Numbered from the stretch's first letter, positions 45,141 through 56,292 are shown. The stretch is DNA of 64,000 nt from Alcanivoracaceae bacterium (GCA_029210325.1 JARGPU010000004.1:62001-126000); one strand, 5' to 3'. Notes: generated by a model from the letters alone, not told the origin. Translations and numbers: made by a program.

Positions 45141-45908
45141 TTGCAATCAGCTGCACCGGACATTGATTCGCACATTGGTGAGCTGCCGCGCCATATCGCG
45201 ATCATCATGGATGGCAACAACCGTTGGGCCCGTGCCCGCGGTTTGCCCGGCGCTGAGGGCCATCGGGCCGGCGAACACGCAGTGCAGTCTGTGATTCGGG
45301 CTGCCGCCGAACGGGGCATTCAGGTGGTTACCTTGTACGCCTTCAGTTCAGAGAACTGGCGCCGCCCTGAAGACGAAGTTAGCCATTTGATGAATCTGTT
45401 TCTCAAGGCATTGGCGGGCCGTGTCGCTGAGCTGCATGACAATCAGGTGCGGTTGAGGTTTATCGGTGAGCGGAGTGCTTTTAGTGCGGACCTGCAGAAG
45501 GGCATGGCAGATGCCGAGACGCTGACCGCCAGTAATCAAGGGATGACCGTCGTGGTGGCGGTGAACTACGGTGGTCAGTGGGATATTACCGAGGCAGCAA
45601 AAAAGTTAGCCGCAGAGGCTGTTGCGGGTCGCTTGCAGGCCGATGAGATTACCCCGGCACAATTGGCGGCTGGTGTGTGTTTGGCAGATCTGCCCTTGCC
45701 GGATCTGCTGATCCGCACCGGTGGCGAGCAGCGGCTGAGCAATTTTTTGTTGTGGCAAGCGGCTTACAGCGAGCTCTGGTTTACCCCGGTGTTATGGCCG
45801 GATTTCAATGGAGAGATGCTGGATCAGGCACTGGCGGACTACGCTGGTCGCCAGCGCCGCTTTGGCCGTTCCGGTGCGGAAGTGGCCAGCCTGAAAGGAG
45901 AGGCCTGA
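45141..45908 (+). CDS. uppS: Undecaprenyl diphosphate synthase
   Basis: A 255-residue cis-prenyltransferase making the C55 carrier lipid for peptidoglycan and O-antigen. The signature HIAIIMDGNNRWA (18-30) carries catalytic D24, and IRTGGEQRLSNFLLWQ near 190-206 binds isopentenyl diphosphate. The start is TTG at 45141 with GGGG 7 bp upstream. Its stop overlaps the cdsA start (TGATG). Confidence 0.96.
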   Translation: MQSAAPDIDSHIGELPRHIAIIMDGNNRWARARGLPGAEGHRAGEHAVQSVIRAAAERGIQVVTLYAFSSENWRRPEDEVSHLMNLFLKALAGRVAELHDNQVRLRFIGERSAFSADLQKGMADAETLTASNQGMTVVVAVNYGGQWDITEAAKKLAAEAVAGRLQADEITPAQLAAGVCLADLPLPDLLIRTGGEQRLSNFLLWQAAYSELWFTPVLWPDFNGEMLDQALADYAGRQRRFGRSGAEVASLKGEA

Positions 45909-46729
45909 TGCTTAAGTTGCGCATAATTACTGCGCTGGTTCTATTGCCGATTGTGCTGGGCGCTTTGTTTTTGCTGGAGCGTCAGGCGTTTGCACTGGCG
46001 GCTGGGGCTTTTTTCCTTGCTGCCGGTTGGGAGTGGTCGGCCATGGCCGGTCGGCCGCCTATGCTGATCCGTGTGTTGTGGCTGTTGCTGCTGGCGGCAT
46101 TGATGGCGGCAGCGGAGTGGTTCCGGCCAGTCTGGTTGCTGACCTGGGTGCCGCTGGTCTGGGTTGGCGCCTTGGCGCTGGTGCTGAGCTATCCAGCCAG
46201 CGCCCGTCTGTGGCGTCGGCCGTGGCAATTGATGCTGCTCGGCTTTGTTCTGCTGGTGCCTTCCTGGGCGGCGCTGGTGCAGGTGCAGTCGCACGGCGCC
46301 CTTGGTTTGGACGGCGCCTGGGCCCTGTTGTTTATTCTGCTTTGGGTGTGGGCGGCGGATACTGGCGCCTATTTTGCTGGTCGGGCTTTTGGCAGGCACA
46401 AGCTGGCCGCCCGAGTGAGTCCGGGCAAGACCATTGAGGGGCTGCTTGGCGGTATTGCGCTGGCTCTGGCGGTGGTGGCGCTGGTGGCCTGGCAGGCGCC
46501 GGTGCGGGGCGACCGCGCGCTGCTGATGCTGGTGGCGTTGCTGACTGTGTTGGCCTCGGCATTGGGTGATCTTTTCGAGAGCATGATCAAGCGCGAGGCA
46601 GGGGTGAAGGACAGTGGCACCATGCTGCCGGGGCATGGTGGCATGCTTGATCGTATAGATAGTGTTACCGCAGCAGTGCCGGTGGCGCTGATGGCCCTGA
46701 GCCATACTGGCTTGCCCGGTGGTCTCTGA
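45908..46729 (+). CDS. cdsA: Phosphatidate cytidylyltransferase
   Basis: A 273-residue integral membrane enzyme making CDP-diacylglycerol, the precursor of all phospholipids. At least seven hydrophobic helices are visible, and the C-terminal CDS signature [20 protein letters not shown] contains the metal-binding aspartates. The ATG at 45908 overlaps the uppS stop; a much longer in-frame extension from 45677 lies within uppS and is rejected. Confidence 0.97.
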   Translation: MLKLRIITALVLLPIVLGALFLLERQAFALAAGAFFLAAGWEWSAMAGRPPMLIRVLWLLLLAALMAAAEWFRPVWLLTWVPLVWVGALALVLSYPASARLWRRPWQLMLLGFVLLVPSWAALVQVQSHGALGLDGAWALLFILLWVWAADTGAYFAGRAFGRHKLAARVSPGKTIEGLLGGIALALAVVALVAWQAPVRGDRALLMLVALLTVLASALGDLFESMIKREAGVKDSGTMLPGHGGMLDRIDSVTAAVPVALMALSHTGLPGGL

Positions 46730-46730
46730 G

Positions 46731-47912
46731 ATGCAGCGAATCACCGTACTCGGCGCCACCGGCAGTATCGGCGTGCAGACTCTGGACGTGCTGGCTCGGC
46801 ATCCGGATCAATATCAGGTTTTTGCTCTGGCGGCATTTACCCGCTGGCAGCCGCTGGCGGAGCTGTGCTTGCGCCACCGTCCCCGCTATGCGGTGATGCG
46901 AGAGGCTGCCGCGGCGGCCAATCTGCGCAGTCATTTGCAGGCTGCGGGTTGTGATACTGAGGTGTTGGAAGGCGACCGTGCGCTCGAGGAAGTTGCCGAA
47001 TCTGCACACACCGATGTGGTGGTGGCAGCCATTGTTGGCGCCGCTGGCGTGCGTCCGACGCTTGCCGCTGTACGGGCTGGCAAGCGGGTTTTGCTGGCCA
47101 ACAAGGAAGCTCTGGTGGTTACCGGGCAGTTGTTTATGGACGCGGTGCGTCAGCATGGTGCGGAGCTGATTCCACTCGACTCGGAACATAATGCGATCTT
47201 TCAGTGTCTGCCTGAGGCGGGACGTTCTCTACGCGGTGTTCGCCGTCTGTTGCTGACGGCTTCTGGCGGGCCGTTCCGCAATCACAGTGCGGAGCAGCTA
47301 GCCACGGTGACCGTGGCTGAGGCGCTAAACCACCCGAACTGGGACATGGGTCCGAAGATCTCGGTCGACTCCGCTACCTTGATGAACAAGGGGCTGGAGC
47401 TGATTGAGGCAAGTTGGTTATTTGCTATGGATGAGTCACTCATTGATGTGGTGGTTCATCCACAGAGCGTGGTGCATTCGATGGTCGAATACGATGACGG
47501 TTCGGTGCTGGCCCAGATGGGGACTCCGGATATGCGTACTCCGATTGCCTGTGGTCTGGCGTGGCCACAGCGGGTCGCATCTGGTGCCCCGCGGCTGGAT
47601 TTTCTGAGCCTGTCGCAGCTCACCTTTGCAGCGCCGGATCTGCAGCGCTTCCCCTGCCTTCGTTTGGCTCGCGAGGCGTTACGCGCTGGCGGTGCTGCTA
47701 GTGCGGTGCTGAACGCGGCTAATGAAGTCGCGGTGCAGGCATTTATTGATAGGCAGTTACCCTTTATGGCTATTCCCGTTTGCGTCGAGGATGCCCTGCA
47801 GCATTTGTCCGCTGTTAGCTGCTCCGGGCTGGAGGAAATTTTTGCCGTGGATCAGCGTAGTCGTGATCATGCCAGCGCATGGATTCGTCAGCATGGTGGG
47901 GTAAATCACTGA
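46731..47912 (+). CDS. dxr: 1-deoxy-D-xylulose 5-phosphate reductoisomerase
   Basis: A 393-residue enzyme of the MEP isoprenoid pathway, converting DXP to MEP with NADPH. The N-terminal [14 protein letters not shown] is the NADPH site, [10 protein letters not shown] holds metal ligands and [12 protein letters not shown] the catalytic loop. It supplies the isopentenyl diphosphate used by the adjacent uppS. It starts 1 bp after cdsA, and its stop overlaps rseP. Confidence 0.98.
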   Translation: MQRITVLGATGSIGVQTLDVLARHPDQYQVFALAAFTRWQPLAELCLRHRPRYAVMREAAAAANLRSHLQAAGCDTEVLEGDRALEEVAESAHTDVVVAAIVGAAGVRPTLAAVRAGKRVLLANKEALVVTGQLFMDAVRQHGAELIPLDSEHNAIFQCLPEAGRSLRGVRRLLLTASGGPFRNHSAEQLATVTVAEALNHPNWDMGPKISVDSATLMNKGLELIEASWLFAMDESLIDVVVHPQSVVHSMVEYDDGSVLAQMGTPDMRTPIACGLAWPQRVASGAPRLDFLSLSQLTFAAPDLQRFPCLRLAREALRAGGAASAVLNAANEVAVQAFIDRQLPFMAIPVCVEDALQHLSAVSCSGLEEIFAVDQRSRDHASAWIRQHGGVNH

Positions 47913-49228
47913 TGCAGACCCTGCTCGCTTTTATTGTCACCATCGTGGTGATCGTAGCCATCCACGAGTTCGGTCATTATCTGGCCATGCGGCTGTTCAA
48001 TGTCCGGGTGCTGACTTTTTCCATCGGCTTTGGGCCGAGGTTGTTTGGCTGGCGTAATCGTGCCGGTACGGACTTTGTTGTTTCGGCGATTCCCCTGGGT
48101 GGTTACGTTAAACCGCTGGACCGTCGTGACTGTGAAATCGAAGAGGCAGATAAGGCGCTAGAGTTTTCTGGCAAGCCTGCCTGGCAACGTGTGATTACCT
48201 ATGCTGCCGGCCCGCTGGCTAATCTGCTGCTGGCATTCTTCCTTTATTGGCTGGTGTTGCTCAATGGTGAGACCAGCCGTATTCCTGTGCTGGGTGATAT
48301 CTCTCCGGCCACTGCGGTAGCACAGGCGGGCTTGAAAAGCGGTGACGAGCTGGTTGCTATTGAAGGGCAGGATACGCCCAGCTGGCAGGCGGTGATTAAT
48401 GGCTTGATTCGCTTTGCCGGCGAGCCCCGCGATATTGCCGTCACGGTCCGTGATCAGCGCGGCAATCTTCGCGATGTCTGGCTGCCGCTGCAGGACTGGG
48501 CCAGCCAGCCGGAAGAAAACCCCCTGCAGGTGTTGGGCATCACCGCGCAAGTGCCGCAGGCGGTTGCTGGAACAGTGGTCAGTGGTGGCGCTGCGGATAG
48601 AGCCGGGTTGCGAAGTGGCGACCGGGTGCTGTCCGTGGATGGCGAGCCAGTAGACGATTGGCAGCAGTGGGTCAGCCTGATTAGAGCCAGTCCGGAGCAG
48701 CCTTTGCGTCTTGACCTTGTTCGAGATGGTAGTCCGATGTCTTTAACTCTGGTCCCGGAAGCGGTGACTGAGTCCGGTGAGACCTTTGGCCGTGCAGGCA
48801 TCGGCATTGCCGGCCTGCGTCAGATTCATTATGGTCCGCTGTCGGCTGTACCAGAGGCCGGGCTGCGGGTCTGGCAGCAGACCACCATGATCCTCGGCTC
48901 CATCGCCAAGCTGTTCAATGGCCAGCTGTCCGTGAAGACCCTTGGCGGACCACTGACCATCGCCCAGGCTGCGGGAGACACGGCGGCGGTTGGGTTGGTG
49001 ACGTTCATGCTGTTTCTGGCCTTCTTCAGTGTCAGCCTTGGTGTTATTAACCTGCTGCCCGTGCCCATGCTGGATGGCGGCTGGATCGTATTTGGGGTCA
49101 CCGAAATGGTGGTTCGCCGGCCGCTGCCGGAGCGCTTTTTGATGGCGGCGCAAAATGTTGGCCTGGTATTGGTGATGGGGCTAATGGTGTTTGCCGTGGT
49201 AAATGATATTTCCAGGTTCCTGAATTGA
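47912..49228 (+). CDS. rseP: RIP zinc metalloprotease RseP
   Basis: A 438-residue site-2 protease of the inner membrane that cuts anti-sigma-E factor RseA and signal-peptide remnants. HEFGH at 18-22 is the zinc motif in the first helix, two PDZ domains (about 115-290) sit in the periplasm, and NLLPVPMLDGG near 383-393 is the second metal-ligand motif. Start and stop overlap dxr and bamA (TGATG), consistent with coupled envelope-stress functions. Confidence 0.97.
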   Translation: MQTLLAFIVTIVVIVAIHEFGHYLAMRLFNVRVLTFSIGFGPRLFGWRNRAGTDFVVSAIPLGGYVKPLDRRDCEIEEADKALEFSGKPAWQRVITYAAGPLANLLLAFFLYWLVLLNGETSRIPVLGDISPATAVAQAGLKSGDELVAIEGQDTPSWQAVINGLIRFAGEPRDIAVTVRDQRGNLRDVWLPLQDWASQPEENPLQVLGITAQVPQAVAGTVVSGGAADRAGLRSGDRVLSVDGEPVDDWQQWVSLIRASPEQPLRLDLVRDGSPMSLTLVPEAVTESGETFGRAGIGIAGLRQIHYGPLSAVPEAGLRVWQQTTMILGSIAKLFNGQLSVKTLGGPLTIAQAAGDTAAVGLVTFMLFLAFFSVSLGVINLLPVPMLDGGWIVFGVTEMVVRRPLPERFLMAAQNVGLVLVMGLMVFAVVNDISRFLN

Positions 49229-51609
49229 TGCTCGGGGGATTTTTTTTGCGTCTTGCTGTTGCTTTGCTGGGTCTATGTTGCCTGATCTCTACTGTGACTG
49301 TATCAGCCGCCGAGGCGGCGTTCCGCGTGTCCGACATCCGCGTTGAGGGCCTGCAGCGTCTGCCAGTGGAGAGGGTTTTTCGTCACCTTGCTATTCAGAA
49401 GGGCGACCTTGCTGACGGTGGCCGGCTGGCGGATGCCGCGCGCAGCCTTTATGGCAGTGGTGATTTCGAGGACGTGCAGCTTGGTCGTGAGGGCGATGTT
49501 CTGGTTGTCATTGTTCAGGAGCGCCCATCCATCGCCAAAATTGATATCACTGGTAACAAGTCGATCGACACCGAAGAGCTGATGAAGGGTCTGAAGAATG
49601 CGGGCCTGAATGTGGGTGAAGTGTTTCGTCGCTCGACTCTGGATGGAATTACTGGCGAACTGGAGCGGCAGTATGTGGCTCAGGGTCGCTACGGCGCCAC
49701 CATTGAATCGGAAACGGTGCCGCTGCCGCGCAATCGGATTGCCCTGAATATAAAAATTTATGAAGGCAAGCCAGCCCGTATTCGAGACATCAATATAGTT
49801 GGTAATCAGGCATTTAGTGATGAGGAGTTGCTTAAGGATTTCCAGCTGAGATCTTCACATCTGACCTCGTTCTTCAAGGGGGATGATAAATACTCCCGCG
49901 AGCGACTTGGCGGTGATATTGAACGGCTACGTTCGTTTTATCTGGACCGGGGCTACGTGGATGTTTCCATCGAATCGACCCAGGTGGCTGTTACCCCGGA
50001 TTGGCGAGACGTTTATGTTGCCCTGAATATCACAGAGGGTAAGCGCTACAAGGTGAAAAACGTCAAGCTTGCTGGCGACCTGGTGGTGGACGAGGAGCAA
50101 CTGAAGCCGCTATTGGTGGTTCGTGAAGGGCAGGTGTTCTCGCAGCAGCTACTGACCTATACCAGTGATCTGCTGAGTCGTCGTTTGGGTAACGAAGGTT
50201 ACACTTTTGCTGAGGTCGATGGCTTTACCGAAACTAATGAAGATGACGACACGGTTGATGTGACCTTTTTCGTCAATCCGGGCAGGAAAGTATATGTGCG
50301 GCGTATTAACTTCGCCGGCAATAACAAAACTGTTGATAGCGTACTGCGTCGGGAGTTGCGACAGTTTGAGCGCGCCCCGGCAAACAGTGCCCTGATAAAC
50401 TTGTCCCGCGACCGTTTGCAGCGTCTTGGATTTTTTAGTGTGGTCGAAGCGGAGACACCGCGCGTCCCGGGTGCCGAAGATCTTGTCGATGTGACCTATA
50501 AAGTTGAAGAGCAACCATCTGGTTCAATCGGCGCCAATGTGGGCTATTCTGACTCCAGCGGTTTCATCTTTGGTGCCAATGTCAGCCAGAATAACTATAT
50601 GGGCACAGGTAATCGTGTGTCTTTTGCGATTAGTCGCAGTGAGGTAACCGACAGTTATAACTTCTCCTACCTCAATCCATATTACACATTGGATGGTGTT
50701 AGTCGCGGCTTCAGCTTGTATTACACGGCAACGGACTTCAGTAAGACCACCATTACCAGTTATAGCGCCAACCGAGTCGGCGCGTCTGTTAACTACGGCT
50801 ACCCCATATCGGAGTACGCCCGCTTGAACTTCGGTTTCGGTGTGGACGAGCTTGATATTGTTACCGGTACTTTTGTTGCCTATGCAATTCAGGAGTTTCT
50901 GAATCGTGAAGACCGTACTAATTTTCAGTCGCTAAAACTGAATGGTAGTTGGCAGGTAAGCACCCTGAATCGGGGCGTGTTCCCGGACCGTGGTTGGTCA
51001 CAGAATGTTGCTCTGGAAGTGGCGGCGCCGGGCAGTGACTATGGCTTTTACAAGCTATCCTGGACTGGACAGCGTTACTTCCCGGTGAGTCGTAATTTGA
51101 CCCTGCGTACCCGCGGTGACGTTGCCTTTGGTGATGGTTATGGTAGTGACCTGCTGTTGCCGTTTTACGAGAACTATTTCTCCGGTGGTATCGGTTCGGT
51201 GCGCGGTTATCGGGCTCGCTCCCTGGGTCCCCGCTCGCCGACGTTCTTATCGGTTGATATTTGTGAGAATGATCCTCCGAACTGTATTCCCGACTCTGAT
51301 CCGGACCCGGTTGGCGGCAATTTCCTTACTGAAGCTAGTATTGAGCTGCTTTTTCCGCCACCCTTCGCTCCAGATAGTCGTAGTCTGAGAACTTTCCTGT
51401 TTGCTGATGCGGGTAACGTCTGGCAGACGGACATTGATGGTTCGTTAGGGCTTGATTTCGCCGTCGATGAACTGCGCACGTCGGTGGGTGTCGGATTGTC
51501 CTGGTTGACCGCTATCGGTCCGCTGGGATTCAGTTTTGCCAAGCCAATTGGCAATAAACCGGGAGACGATACGGAAGTGTTCCAGTTCTCCCTTGGCCAG
51601 GCTTTCTAG
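49228..51609 (+). CDS. bamA: Outer membrane assembly factor BamA
   Basis: A 793-residue Omp85 protein that inserts beta-barrels. A signal peptide (about 1-28) precedes five POTRA domains (about 30-430, e.g. FRVSDIRVEGLQRLPVERVF and AKIDITGNKSI) and a 16-stranded barrel with the VRGYR motif in loop 6; it ends in FSLGQAF with a terminal phenylalanine. The start overlaps rseP. It is followed 10 bp later by its periplasmic chaperone skp. Confidence 0.98.
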   Translation: MLGGFFLRLAVALLGLCCLISTVTVSAAEAAFRVSDIRVEGLQRLPVERVFRHLAIQKGDLADGGRLADAARSLYGSGDFEDVQLGREGDVLVVIVQERPSIAKIDITGNKSIDTEELMKGLKNAGLNVGEVFRRSTLDGITGELERQYVAQGRYGATIESETVPLPRNRIALNIKIYEGKPARIRDINIVGNQAFSDEELLKDFQLRSSHLTSFFKGDDKYSRERLGGDIERLRSFYLDRGYVDVSIESTQVAVTPDWRDVYVALNITEGKRYKVKNVKLAGDLVVDEEQLKPLLVVREGQVFSQQLLTYTSDLLSRRLGNEGYTFAEVDGFTETNEDDDTVDVTFFVNPGRKVYVRRINFAGNNKTVDSVLRRELRQFERAPANSALINLSRDRLQRLGFFSVVEAETPRVPGAEDLVDVTYKVEEQPSGSIGANVGYSDSSGFIFGANVSQNNYMGTGNRVSFAISRSEVTDSYNFSYLNPYYTLDGVSRGFSLYYTATDFSKTTITSYSANRVGASVNYGYPISEYARLNFGFGVDELDIVTGTFVAYAIQEFLNREDRTNFQSLKLNGSWQVSTLNRGVFPDRGWSQNVALEVAAPGSDYGFYKLSWTGQRYFPVSRNLTLRTRGDVAFGDGYGSDLLLPFYENYFSGGIGSVRGYRARSLGPRSPTFLSVDICENDPPNCIPDSDPDPVGGNFLTEASIELLFPPPFAPDSRSLRTFLFADAGNVWQTDIDGSLGLDFAVDELRTSVGVGLSWLTAIGPLGFSFAKPIGNKPGDDTEVFQFSLGQAF

Positions 51610-51619
51610 GAGACTAAAA

Positions 51620-52120
51620 ATGAAAACAATGAAGACGATTTTTGCTGCACTGTTACTGTTGCCTGCTCTTGCGCTGGCGGAGCCGAAGATTGTGGTAGTC
51701 GATCCAGAGCGCGCACTGGGCGACACCTCAGAGGTGAAGGCCCGTGTGGAAAAGTTTCAGAGCGATATGCAGGGGCAGGAAAACAAGTTGCGCAAACTGC
51801 GTGACGACATCATGAAAATTGAAGAGCGTCTGCAGAAAGAAGGCGTCGCCATGAGCCGTGACCAGAGCCAGTCACTGACCGACGACCGAGATGCAAAGAT
51901 GATTGAGTTCCGCTCCTTGCAGCAGGTTCTGCAACAGCGTCTGCAACAAAGTCAGGAAGAACTTCAGGCCGCCATGTCCCCGAAGTTGGAAAAAGCGGTG
52001 ACCGATCTGGCGAAAGAGAAGGGTTACGATCTGGTTCTTGTGAAGCAGGCGGTGTTGTTCTCATCTGCCACTGTGGACATCACGGCTGACGTGACCAAGC
52101 AAATCAATCTTATGAAGTAA
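51620..52120 (+). CDS. skp: Periplasmic chaperone Skp/OmpH family
   Basis: A 166-residue exported protein: a signal peptide (1-20, cut after ALA), a short beta segment IVVVDPERAL, and a long alpha-helical coiled coil (about 45-125, rich in K, E, Q and R) that forms the tentacles of the trimer. Skp carries unfolded outer-membrane proteins to BamA, encoded just upstream. The ribosome-binding site is AGGAGA. The position between bamA and lpxD is conserved. Confidence 0.95.
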   Translation: MKTMKTIFAALLLLPALALAEPKIVVVDPERALGDTSEVKARVEKFQSDMQGQENKLRKLRDDIMKIEERLQKEGVAMSRDQSQSLTDDRDAKMIEFRSLQQVLQQRLQQSQEELQAAMSPKLEKAVTDLAKEKGYDLVLVKQAVLFSSATVDITADVTKQINLMK

Positions 52121-52130
52121 GGCTCGACTG

Positions 52131-53159
52131 ATGATGACGTTGGGGGAAATTGCCAGATTGCTGGACGCCGACTTGAACGGCGAGCCTTCTGTGGTGATAT
52201 CGGGTCTGGGCACCCTTGCTGGGGCCACAGAAGGGCAGATCAGTTTTCTTACCAACTCGAAGTATCGGTCTTTACTGAAGGAAACCCGGGCAGCGGCGGT
52301 GATCTGTCGTCAAACAGATAGTGATTCCTGTCCGGTGCCCACCCTGGTTGTTAAAGACCCGCATCTTGCTTTTGCGGTGCTTAGTCAACAATTCGACATT
52401 GTTCCGCCAGTAATCGTCGGCGTGCACCCTACTGCGCTGATTGATCCTTCCGCGCGCATTGATCCCTCCGCCTCGCTGGGAGCCAATGTGGTGGTGGAGG
52501 CAGGTGCCGAGCTAGGGGCGGGCGTAGTGGTTATGGCCGGTAGCGTGATCGGTGCCGGTGCACGGCTCGCCGAGGGGGTTCGTGTTTGGCCAAATGTCAC
52601 AATCTACCATGGTGTTGATATTGGTCCACGGACTACTATCCACGCTGGTACGGTGATCGGTTGTGACGGGTTCGGCTTTGCTTTCAACGGCAAAGGCTGG
52701 ACCAAGATCTGTCAGATCGGCACGGTGCGTATTGGCTCGGATTGTGAAATTGGTTCCGGCACTACCATTGACCGTGGAGCGCTTGAAGACACGGTCATTG
52801 GTGATCATGTGATTATCGATAATCAGGTGCATATTGCCCACAACGTCACGGTGGGTGATGGTACCGCTATTGCGGCTCAGGTTGGTGTGGCGGGTAGCAC
52901 CCGTATTGGAAAGTTCTGTGCATTTGGTGGGCAGGTGGGTATTGCCGGCCACATAGAAATCGCAGATCAGGTTCAGGTGCTGGGAAAAACCATGGTCAGT
53001 GGCTCGCTGCGACAGGCCGGCGTTTATGCCTCGGGGGTGCCGGAAACCGATCATGCAACCTGGCGACGCAACGCAGTGCGCTTCCGTCATCTTGATAAGA
53101 TGGCCAAGCGATTAACCGCCCTTGAGCGACGTCTGGACGACAGTAACCCGGCAGAGTGA
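52131..53159 (+). CDS. lpxD: UDP-3-O-acyl-glucosamine N-acyltransferase
   Basis: A 342-residue lipid A enzyme adding the second acyl chain to UDP-3-O-acyl-glucosamine from acyl-ACP. The N-terminal uridine-binding domain ([17 protein letters not shown]) precedes a left-handed beta-helix of hexapeptide repeats, and the catalytic H237 is in HIAHNV. A C-terminal helix (about 310-342) binds ACP. The start is one of two consecutive ATGs at 52131/52134. Confidence 0.97.
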   Translation: MMTLGEIARLLDADLNGEPSVVISGLGTLAGATEGQISFLTNSKYRSLLKETRAAAVICRQTDSDSCPVPTLVVKDPHLAFAVLSQQFDIVPPVIVGVHPTALIDPSARIDPSASLGANVVVEAGAELGAGVVVMAGSVIGAGARLAEGVRVWPNVTIYHGVDIGPRTTIHAGTVIGCDGFGFAFNGKGWTKICQIGTVRIGSDCEIGSGTTIDRGALEDTVIGDHVIIDNQVHIAHNVTVGDGTAIAAQVGVAGSTRIGKFCAFGGQVGIAGHIEIADQVQVLGKTMVSGSLRQAGVYASGVPETDHATWRRNAVRFRHLDKMAKRLTALERRLDDSNPAE

Positions 53160-53179
53160 CCTGCCCTGTAGAGAATTTC

Positions 53180-53614
53180 ATGGATATCAATCAGATCAGA
53201 GAATATTTGCCCCATCGGTACCCGTTTTTGCTGGTCGATCGGGTTGTGGAGATCGAGCCCGGTGTGTCTATCGAGGCGCTCAAGAATGTCTCTGTGAACG
53301 AACCGTTTTTTAACGGCCACTTCCCTCAGCAGCCCATTATGCCGGGCGTGTTGATTATTGAAGCACTGGCTCAGGCGGCCGGTGTGCTTGGTTTTGTCAC
53401 CGAAGACCGACGCCCGGACGATGGTTATATGTATGTCCTCTGTGGTGTCGACAAGGCGCGCTTCAAGCGTCAGGTGGTGCCGGGCGACCAGCTGCGTTTG
53501 AAGGCCAGCTATATCGCGGTGAAGCGCAATATCCTCAAGTTCTCTGGCGAAGCCCGAGTAGACGGCCAGCTGGTGGCCTCAGCTGAGTTTATGGTTGCTG
53601 AGCTGCGGCTGTGA
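53180..53614 (+). CDS. fabZ: 3-hydroxyacyl-ACP dehydratase
   Basis: A 144-residue hot-dog fold enzyme that removes water from beta-hydroxyacyl-ACP in fatty-acid elongation. H47 in [13 protein letters not shown] and E61 in IEALAQAAG are the catalytic pair, and [11 protein letters not shown] (12-22) is the family start. The ATG at 53180 is chosen; a GTG at 53156 overlapping lpxD gives a non-conserved extension. FabZ and LpxA compete for hydroxyacyl-ACP. Confidence 0.97.
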   Translation: MDINQIREYLPHRYPFLLVDRVVEIEPGVSIEALKNVSVNEPFFNGHFPQQPIMPGVLIIEALAQAAGVLGFVTEDRRPDDGYMYVLCGVDKARFKRQVVPGDQLRLKASYIAVKRNILKFSGEARVDGQLVASAEFMVAELRL

Positions 53615-53705
53615 TCGGTAGTTAATCGGCTTCAAAGCTTGGGGCTATACTTAGCGCTTTACGACGCCGTAAGGTGTCTGTCTTACAACTTTTCGGAACT
53701 GGACG

Positions 53706-54473
53706 ATGATTCATCCGACAGCAATTATTGATCCGGCAGCAGCGCTGGCCGAGGACGTGCAGGTGGGGCCCTGGTCCATGATTGGTCCTGGTGTGGAAAT
53801 TGGCCCTGGTACCGTGATTGGCCCTCATGTTGTGATTGAAGGCCCGGCTCGTATCGGCCGCAATAACCGAATTTTCCAGTTTGCTTCTGTTGGCGCCGAG
53901 TGCCAGGACAAGAAATATCGTGACGAGCCGACCCGGCTGGAGATCGGCGATGATAATGTTATTCGTGAACACGTCACCATCCACCGCGGCACTATTCAAG
54001 ACAACAGCCTGACCCGTATTGGCGACCGTAATTTGTTGATGGTTGGGGTGCATGTGGCCCACGATTGCATGATTGGTAACGACAATATTTTTGCTAATAC
54101 CACCGGCATTGCCGGCCACGTACATATTGGTGACGGGGTGATTTTGGGCGGCATGACTGGTGTTCATCAGTTTTGCAAAATTGGCTCCTATGCCATGTCT
54201 GCCGGTTGCAGTCTGATCGTCAAGGATATCCCTGCCTATGTCATGGTGGGCGGCAATCCCGCATCAGCGCGTAGCATGAACTTTGAGGGCATGAAGCGTC
54301 GTGGTTGGAGTGCTGAGACGATCAGCAGCCTGCGACAGGCTTATAAATTAGTCTACCGTCAGGGGATGACTCTTGAGCAAGCCATGGCTGAGCTTGAGGC
54401 CATGCCCGCGGCGTCGGAACTACAGCTTTTTATTGACTCCCTGCGCGCCTCGGAGCGCGGCATCACCCGCTGA
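53706..54473 (+). CDS. lpxA: UDP-GlcNAc acyltransferase
   Basis: A 255-residue first enzyme of lipid A synthesis, transferring 3-hydroxyacyl from ACP to UDP-GlcNAc. It is almost wholly a left-handed beta-helix with repeats such as IGPGVEIGPGTVIG, and catalytic H119 in HVAHDC corresponds to H125 of E. coli. The helical C-terminal tail (about 190-255) is present. The gap of 91 bp after fabZ shows no clear promoter. Confidence 0.97.
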   Translation: MIHPTAIIDPAAALAEDVQVGPWSMIGPGVEIGPGTVIGPHVVIEGPARIGRNNRIFQFASVGAECQDKKYRDEPTRLEIGDDNVIREHVTIHRGTIQDNSLTRIGDRNLLMVGVHVAHDCMIGNDNIFANTTGIAGHVHIGDGVILGGMTGVHQFCKIGSYAMSAGCSLIVKDIPAYVMVGGNPASARSMNFEGMKRRGWSAETISSLRQAYKLVYRQGMTLEQAMAELEAMPAASELQLFIDSLRASERGITR

Positions 54474-54475
54474 TT

Positions 54476-55624
54476 ATGGCCACCACTTCGCCGCTTATTG
54501 CCTTGATTGCCGGCGAACAGTCCGGTGATATTCTTGGTGCGGGCCTGATGGCAGCATTGCGACAGCGCTATCCGGATGTTCGTTTTATCGGTGTTGGCGG
54601 TGGCCTGATGGCCGAGCAGGGCCTGGAAAGTTTTTTCCCCATGGAGCGTCTTTCGGTGATGGGTATCACCGAGGTGCTTGGTCGTTTGCCGGAATTGTTT
54701 CGCCTGCGCCGTCAGCTGGTGGACTTTCTCCTTGAGCAGAAGCCGGACGTGTGTATCGGTATCGATGCGCCGGATTTTAATTTAGGCATCGAAAGGCGAC
54801 TGCGTGAGGCGGGTATTCGTACCACCCACTATGTCAGCCCGTCCGTCTGGGCATGGCGCAAGGGTCGGGTCAAAGGTATTCGTGCCAGCGTTGATCTGAT
54901 GTTGGCACTGTTGCCGTTCGAGGCGCAGTTTTATCGCGATCACGAGGTGCCGGTGGAGTTTGTTGGTCATCCTCTGGCTGACAAGATTCCCATGTGTATG
55001 GATGTACCGGCGCTGCGAGCGCAACTCAACTTGTCCATGCAGGACACTATTATTAGCGTCCTGCCCGGCAGCCGCGGCGGTGAAGTCAAAGCTCTCTGGC
55101 CCACCTTTCTCAAGGTGATTGATGAGCTTGCTGCCCGTCGGCCGGCGCTGCACTTTGTAGTGCCGGCCGCGAACCCCGCCCGTCGTCAGCAGATCGACGC
55201 CACGCTGGGCGGCCAGCCACGTCCTTACCTGACCGTTGTCGATGGCCATAGCCGAGAGGCCATGGCCGCCTCCGATCTGGTGCTGCTGGCATCGGGCACC
55301 GCGACCCTGGAAGCGCTATTGGTAAAGCGCCCCATGGTGATTGCCTACCGGGTGGGCTGGATCACCTATTGGATAGCCCGCTCCATGGCGGTTACCGATA
55401 TTGTCGGTCTGCCTAACCTGCTCGCCGGGCAGACGGTGGTGCCGGAGGTCATTCAGGGCAATATGACAGCGGACAACCTGATTGCTGAACTGGAGCAGTG
55501 GCTCGACGCTCCGCAGCTTGCTGCGGAGCTGGTGGAGCGCTTTGATCGGATTCATCAGCAGCTCAGCCGTAACGCCAGTGAGCGGGCCGCGGCCGCTGTG
55601 TCTGCTCTGATGGAGCAGGAGTGA
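54476..55624 (+). CDS. lpxB: Lipid-A-disaccharide synthase
   Basis: A 382-residue GT19 glycosyltransferase joining lipid X and UDP-diacyl-glucosamine. The start [49 protein letters not shown] and the C-terminal [18 protein letters not shown] are diagnostic. It is a membrane-peripheral protein of normal length. The start is 2 bp after the lpxA stop, and the stop overlaps rnhB (GTGA). Confidence 0.98.
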   Translation: MATTSPLIALIAGEQSGDILGAGLMAALRQRYPDVRFIGVGGGLMAEQGLESFFPMERLSVMGITEVLGRLPELFRLRRQLVDFLLEQKPDVCIGIDAPDFNLGIERRLREAGIRTTHYVSPSVWAWRKGRVKGIRASVDLMLALLPFEAQFYRDHEVPVEFVGHPLADKIPMCMDVPALRAQLNLSMQDTIISVLPGSRGGEVKALWPTFLKVIDELAARRPALHFVVPAANPARRQQIDATLGGQPRPYLTVVDGHSREAMAASDLVLLASGTATLEALLVKRPMVIAYRVGWITYWIARSMAVTDIVGLPNLLAGQTVVPEVIQGNMTADNLIAELEQWLDAPQLAAELVERFDRIHQQLSRNASERAAAAVSALMEQE

Positions 55625-56259
55625 GCCATCCATTTGCCGAATACCCTCTGATAGAACCGTTTCTGCCAAGTGCTTTCGTTTGGCGGCCAGGTCTGTTGAT
55701 TGCCGGTGTGGATGAAGTGGGCCGAGGCCCGTTGATCGGCGCGGTAGTCACCGCTGCGGTAATTCTTGACCCTGCTAAACCGATCGCGGGTTTGGCAGAC
55801 AGCAAAGCCCTATCGGAAAAACGCCGTCAATTGCTAGCACCTCTTATTCGCGAAAATGCTCTAGCCTGGAGTCTGGGGCGGGCAGAAGCTGAGGAAATCG
55901 ACCAACTGAATATCTTTCATGCCACCATGCTAGCCATGCGCAGGGCGGTGGCAGGGCTGCCCATTGAGGCTCAGGCAGTGCTGGTGGATGGTAACAAAGC
56001 CCCAGACTTCGGTTGCCCTGCGCAGGCGGTGGTAAAAGGTGACCGTCGCATTCCGGCCATTAGCGCCGCTTCTATTATTGCCAAAGTGGCCCGCGATGAC
56101 GAAATGCGGCTACTGCATCAGCGTCACCCGGACTACGGTTTTGACCGCCATAAAGGGTATCCTACTGCCGAGCATATGGCGGCCTTACAACGGCTGGGAC
56201 CGTTGCCGGAACACCGCCGTTCCTATGCTCCTGTGGCCCGCTGTTTGGGGCTGGTCTGA
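55621..56259 (+). CDS. rnhB: Ribonuclease HII
   Basis: A 212-residue enzyme cutting RNA in RNA-DNA hybrids and single ribonucleotides in [15 protein letters not shown] (29-40) holds the catalytic D31 and E32, and DGNKAPDF and AKVARDDEM complete the acidic site. The start is GTG overlapping the lpxB stop. The first 25 residues have no clear homology, so a slightly later start is possible. Confidence 0.96.
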   Translation: MSHPFAEYPLIEPFLPSAFVWRPGLLIAGVDEVGRGPLIGAVVTAAVILDPAKPIAGLADSKALSEKRRQLLAPLIRENALAWSLGRAEAEEIDQLNIFHATMLAMRRAVAGLPIEAQAVLVDGNKAPDFGCPAQAVVKGDRRIPAISAASIIAKVARDDEMRLLHQRHPDYGFDRHKGYPTAEHMAALQRLGPLPEHRRSYAPVARCLGLV

Positions 56260-56292
56260 GCATTGACTGATTTTTGATTCACTGGAGCCTGC

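Noticed and set aside
45677-45907. Upstream extension of cdsA
   Set aside because: It lies inside uppS in another frame; the conserved CdsA N-terminus begins at 45908, with TGATG coupling.
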